NCBI GenBank assembly: GCA_022844475.1
Contig: JALHLR010000033.1
Coordinates: 1 to 41,158 of the forward strand
Reading direction: 5' to 3'
DNA length: 41,158 nt
Origin: Hyphomonadaceae bacterium
GTDB lineage: Bacteria; Pseudomonadota; Alphaproteobacteria; Caulobacterales; Hyphomonadaceae
Shown: one piece after another, positions 38,515 through 41,158 of the stretch
Layout of the letters: each line of letters opens with the position of its first letter
Position numbering within the stretch: position 1 is the stretch's first letter
Notes under the pieces: model-generated
Databases searched by the model: none
The model's input: the letters and a program-made list of their open reading frames with translations, nothing else
What the model was told of the DNA's origin: nothing
Made by a program: the position numbers and the translations under genes

Positions 38515-39225
38515 TTGCGTGTGCTGGGCTTCGCTTGCGCCGCGCTTGTCGCGACTGCCTGCGCGCCGCATGTGGAACAGCCCGACGCCGGCAGCATTCG
38601 CGCGGCGAGACAAGCGGCGCTGCACTTCGACCAGCGCATGGCGCGCGAGATCATCGCGCGGCTCCAGCGGGATGAGGATCCGGTCGCGGTCTGGCTGGCC
38701 TATGCCGACCACGTTCCGGACTGGGGACGCGAGATCAGCAACGAGGTCGAGGTCGAATTCAGCCGCACGGCGCTTGGCGTGCGGAATCCTGCCAATGCAC
38801 CTGACGACTGGGAGCGTCAGCAGATGGAGCAGATGAGCTTCATGCTGGACTCGGGCCTGGACGCCGAGACGCTGGATGTCGCGGAGATACGGTACGAGGG
38901 CGAGGAAGAGGTCTTCCGCTGGATGCGGCCGATCCTGATGACGGAGGAATGCCTCGCCTGTCATGGGGAGAATATCGGACATCGCGTGAAGCTGCTGCTG
39001 GGACAGGAGTATCCACTCGACGAAGCGACGGGCTATTCGGGCAACCAGCTCGGCGGGGCGTATTCGGCGCGGCAGGTACTGAGCGTCGGCGGCAAGTCAC
39101 CACCGCCCTGGTCGGACATCCCTGCACCGGTCATGGCCCCGGCCGACGCCCGCGCAAACAACGATGCCCCGCTCGTCGCGTCGCCGGCCGATTCGTCGAC
39201 GCCCGCCTCGGACAACCTGCCCTGA
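38515..39225 (+). CDS. DUF3365 (Tll0287-like) haem lipoprotein
   Basis: This protein of about 236 residues has a lipoprotein signal (LRVLGFACAALVATAC) and a DUF3365 domain. The family block VRNPANAPDDWE is at about 91-102, and the haem motif CLACH follows MTEE at about 146. Tll0287-type proteins are haem-binding sensors with a PAS-like fold. The C-terminal 60 residues are low-complexity Ala/Pro/Ser. No ATG is available: TTG 38515 gives an Arg-containing signal, and GTG 38521 is two codons later. It is probably translated together with the preceding inhibitor gene. The start is the least certain part. Confidence 0.8.
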   Translation: MRVLGFACAALVATACAPHVEQPDAGSIRAARQAALHFDQRMAREIIARLQRDEDPVAVWLAYADHVPDWGREISNEVEVEFSRTALGVRNPANAPDDWERQQMEQMSFMLDSGLDAETLDVAEIRYEGEEEVFRWMRPILMTEECLACHGENIGHRVKLLLGQEYPLDEATGYSGNQLGGAYSARQVLSVGGKSPPPWSDIPAPVMAPADARANNDAPLVASPADSSTPASDNLP

Positions 39226-39305
39226 TATAGCTCCGGAGGTGCGGCATTCACTCCCGTAGCGTCAGGGGCACTGGTTCCCGTCCGGGCGATATCCATATCC
39301 GCTCA

Positions 39306-40025
39306 ATGAGCGACCTTACGCGTCACCACGCAGCGAAAGGGGTGTCCGATCGCATTGCGCTCGGGATCACGAAGCTGCTGCGCTTTTTCGCCGATACCTT
39401 CTTCGCGCATCGCTATGGCCACCGCGCAATCGTTCTGGAAACCGTCGCAGGCGTGCCCGGCATGGTTGGCGGCATGATGCAACATCTGAAATCGCTGCGC
39501 CGGATGCGTGACGATGATGGCTGGATCAGGGAACTGATCGACGAGGCCGAAAATGAACGCATGCACCTGATGGCGTTCGTTGCCCTGTTCAAGCCAAATG
39601 CATCCGAGCGCTTTCTTGTCCTTCTCGCACAGGGAGTGTTCTGGAGCTTCTACTTCGTCCTCTACCTTTTCGCGCCGCGAACCGCCCACCGCACGATCGG
39701 TTACTTCGAGGAGGAAGCGGTGATCTCCTACACGCAGTTCCTCGCCGAGATAGATGCGGGGCGCATCGACAATGTGCCCGCTCCCGAGATCGCGATAACC
39801 TACTGGAAGATGGCGCCTGATGCGCGGCTGCGCGACCTTGTGATCGCCGTGAGAGCGGACGAGATGAAGCATCGCGACGTGAATCACGGCTTCGCCGCGA
39901 AGTTGGACGCCACCAGAACGCCGGGCCGGAACCTGGAGAACGAGCCCTCAACGCTTACGGAAAATCCGAAAGATCATCGGGGCGAGACCCCGCCGGCACT
40001 TGCGCGCACGTCAGCCGGTCCTTGA
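39306..40025 (+). CDS. aox: alternative oxidase (ubiquinol oxidase, di-iron)
   Basis: This 239-residue AOX carries the four ligand motifs in order: E45 (LETVAGVPGM), E84-x-x-H87 (NERMH), the FEEEA glutamates at 135-137, and E186-x-x-H189 (RADEMKHRDVNH). It is a membrane-bound ubiquinol oxidase that reduces oxygen without pumping protons and is insensitive to cyanide. It lies on the plus strand, with its own start ATG 39306 about 80 bases after the DUF3365 gene; no promoter motif was seen. AOX is patchily distributed in bacteria. It sits with a haem-binding lipoprotein and not far from a PQQ dehydrogenase that feeds electrons into respiration. Confidence 0.94.
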   Translation: MSDLTRHHAAKGVSDRIALGITKLLRFFADTFFAHRYGHRAIVLETVAGVPGMVGGMMQHLKSLRRMRDDDGWIRELIDEAENERMHLMAFVALFKPNASERFLVLLAQGVFWSFYFVLYLFAPRTAHRTIGYFEEEAVISYTQFLAEIDAGRIDNVPAPEIAITYWKMAPDARLRDLVIAVRADEMKHRDVNHGFAAKLDATRTPGRNLENEPSTLTENPKDHRGETPPALARTSAGP

Positions 40026-40039
40026 AGCGCCCTCAGATG

Positions 40040-41128
40040 CTAGGCCTTTGCGCCCTTTTTGCCTGCACCGTAGACCGGCATGGCGGTGGCCGACGCTTCG
40101 TCCAGTGGCCAGCGCGCACGCGCGGGCGTATCGAGCGGATCGGAATAGCCAAGGCGCAAGCGTTCGGCGCCGGCAAGCGCGATCATCGCGGCGTTGTCGG
40201 TGCACCAGCGCAGTGGCGGGGCGACAAAGCGGAAATCGTGGTGCCGCGCTTCGGCCTCGAGGCGTGCGCGGAGCCCCTTGTTGGCGGCGACGCCGCCGGC
40301 CACGACGAACGTGCCGCGATCGGTGAGCCCGGCCACCAGCTCCATCGCGCGGGCAGACTTCACTGCGAGAATGTCGGCCACAGCTTCCTGGAAGGACGCG
40401 CAGATATCGGCGCGGCGCTGCGCGGTCAACGGGAGTTCTTCTGCTGCGCGGCGTACGGCGGTCTTCAGGCCGGAGAAGCTCATGTCGAGACCTGGCCGGT
40501 CGAGAAGCGGCCGGGGAAGAGCAACGGTGCCTGCAGCGCCGGTCAGCGCTGCGCGTTCGACGGCGGGCCCACCCTGCCCGGCGAGGCCAAGAAGCTTGGC
40601 GGTCTTGTCGAAGGCTTCGCCCGCCGCATCGTCGATCGTCGAGCCGAGGCGGCGATAGCGCCCGACGCCCTCCACGAACACGAACTGGCAATGACCGCCT
40701 GAAACCAGCAGGAGCAGGTAGGGGAAACTCACCTCCTCGGCGAGCCGCGGGCTGAGGGCATGGCCTTCCAGATGGTTGACAGCGACCAGCGGCAGGCCAC
40801 GCGCGAGCGCGATCGCCTTGGCGGTCGACAGCCCCGTCATGACACCGCCGATCAGGCCTGGACCGGCGGTGGCGGCTATCCCGGTCAGCCCGACCCAGCC
40901 GACGCCTGCCTCTTCCGTCGCGAAGCGGATAAGCGAATCCAGCCGTTCGACATGCGCCCGGGCGGCGATTTCGGGCACAACCCCGCCATAGAGGGCGTGG
41001 TCCTCGGTCTGGCTGGCGACATGCTCGGACAGCACCTCTGCCCTGCCGTTTTCGAGACGCACGACCGCCGCCGCGGTCTCATCGCAGCTGGTTTCGATAC
41101 CAAGAACCGTGACAGCGCCTTGCATCAT
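40040..41128 (-). CDS. tsaD: tRNA N6-threonylcarbamoyladenosine synthase subunit
   Basis: This 362-residue TsaD/Kae1 family protein makes the t6A37 modification on ANN-decoding tRNAs together with TsaB and TsaE. The conserved [14 protein letters not shown] is at 9-22, the metal histidines are in NHLEGHALS (about 116-124) and [10 protein letters not shown] follows. It has the full usual length. The stop is 14 bases from the convergent AOX stop. Thirty bases upstream of the start remain in the window and hold nothing recognisable. Confidence 0.95.
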   Translation of the reverse strand: MMQGAVTVLGIETSCDETAAAVVRLENGRAEVLSEHVASQTEDHALYGGVVPEIAARAHVERLDSLIRFATEEAGVGWVGLTGIAATAGPGLIGGVMTGLSTAKAIALARGLPLVAVNHLEGHALSPRLAEEVSFPYLLLLVSGGHCQFVFVEGVGRYRRLGSTIDDAAGEAFDKTAKLLGLAGQGGPAVERAALTGAAGTVALPRPLLDRPGLDMSFSGLKTAVRRAAEELPLTAQRRADICASFQEAVADILAVKSARAMELVAGLTDRGTFVVAGGVAANKGLRARLEAEARHHDFRFVAPPLRWCTDNAAMIALAGAERLRLGYSDPLDTPARARWPLDEASATAMPVYGAGKKGAKA

Positions 41129-41158
41129 TGCGGCGGCGCTTGTACGCCGCGAACGTTC

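Overview
The window is GC-rich bacterial chromosome, most likely from an alphaproteobacterium and probably near the Caulobacterales/Hyphomonadales. The clues are a divergent coq9/rpsU pair, a decayed sigma factor resembling the alphaproteobacterial EcfG/ECF15 group, a TacA-like sigma-54 response regulator, an alternative oxidase, many short lipoproteins and a FixK-type box. This placement is inferred from gene content; no marker gene was compared against a database.

Layout. (1) 1-978: 3' end of a tRNA-Arg and a TraB/GumN lipoprotein. (2) 1172-9916, plus strand: one tight operon for a surface glycan. It holds an acetyltransferase, Gfo/Idh/MocA dehydrogenase and DegT aminotransferase (the three-gene set that makes 2,3-diamino-uronic-acid type sugars), a sugar epimerase/dehydratase, a second DegT aminotransferase, a Wzm/Wzt ABC exporter whose ATPase carries a C-terminal cargo-binding domain, and a glycosyltransferase. 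(3) 9917-17333, minus strand: a TPR/GT41 (SPINDLY/OGT-type) glycosyltransferase gene downstream of a giant, very low-complexity protein built from 212 octapeptide repeats. (4) 17710-23480: amidase, two small lipoproteins, a CoxE-type VWA protein, coq9 and rpsU. (5) 23730-28436: ECF sigma pseudogene, sigma-54 response regulator with a coupled small membrane ORF, SpoU-type methyltransferase, an unrecognised 59-residue protein and a lipoprotein epoxide hydrolase. (6) 28556-33096: GNAT, quinone oxidoreductase, lipoprotein, and a PQQ- and haem-containing alcohol dehydrogenase. (7) 33251-41128: hybrid histidine kinase, pyrF coupled to a membrane-anchored trypsin-like protease, DUF350 and other membrane proteins, a lysozyme-inhibitor/chagasin fusion lipoprotein, a DUF3365 haem lipoprotein, an alternative oxidase, and tsaD.

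The strongest candidate for something undescribed is the pair at 9917-17333. The repeat protein has 212 copies of an 8-residue Thr/Ser-rich unit, with acidic DxxE units at recurring 7/10/17-unit spacings and a larger repeat of 68-76 units. It lies directly upstream of a TPR-GT41 glycosyltransferase and next to a glycan synthesis and export operon. A plausible reading, by analogy with TPR-containing protein O-glycosyltransferases such as Caulobacter FlmG, is a glycosylated surface fibre or matrix protein with its own modifying enzyme. This is inference. All repeat counts and motif positions were read by hand.
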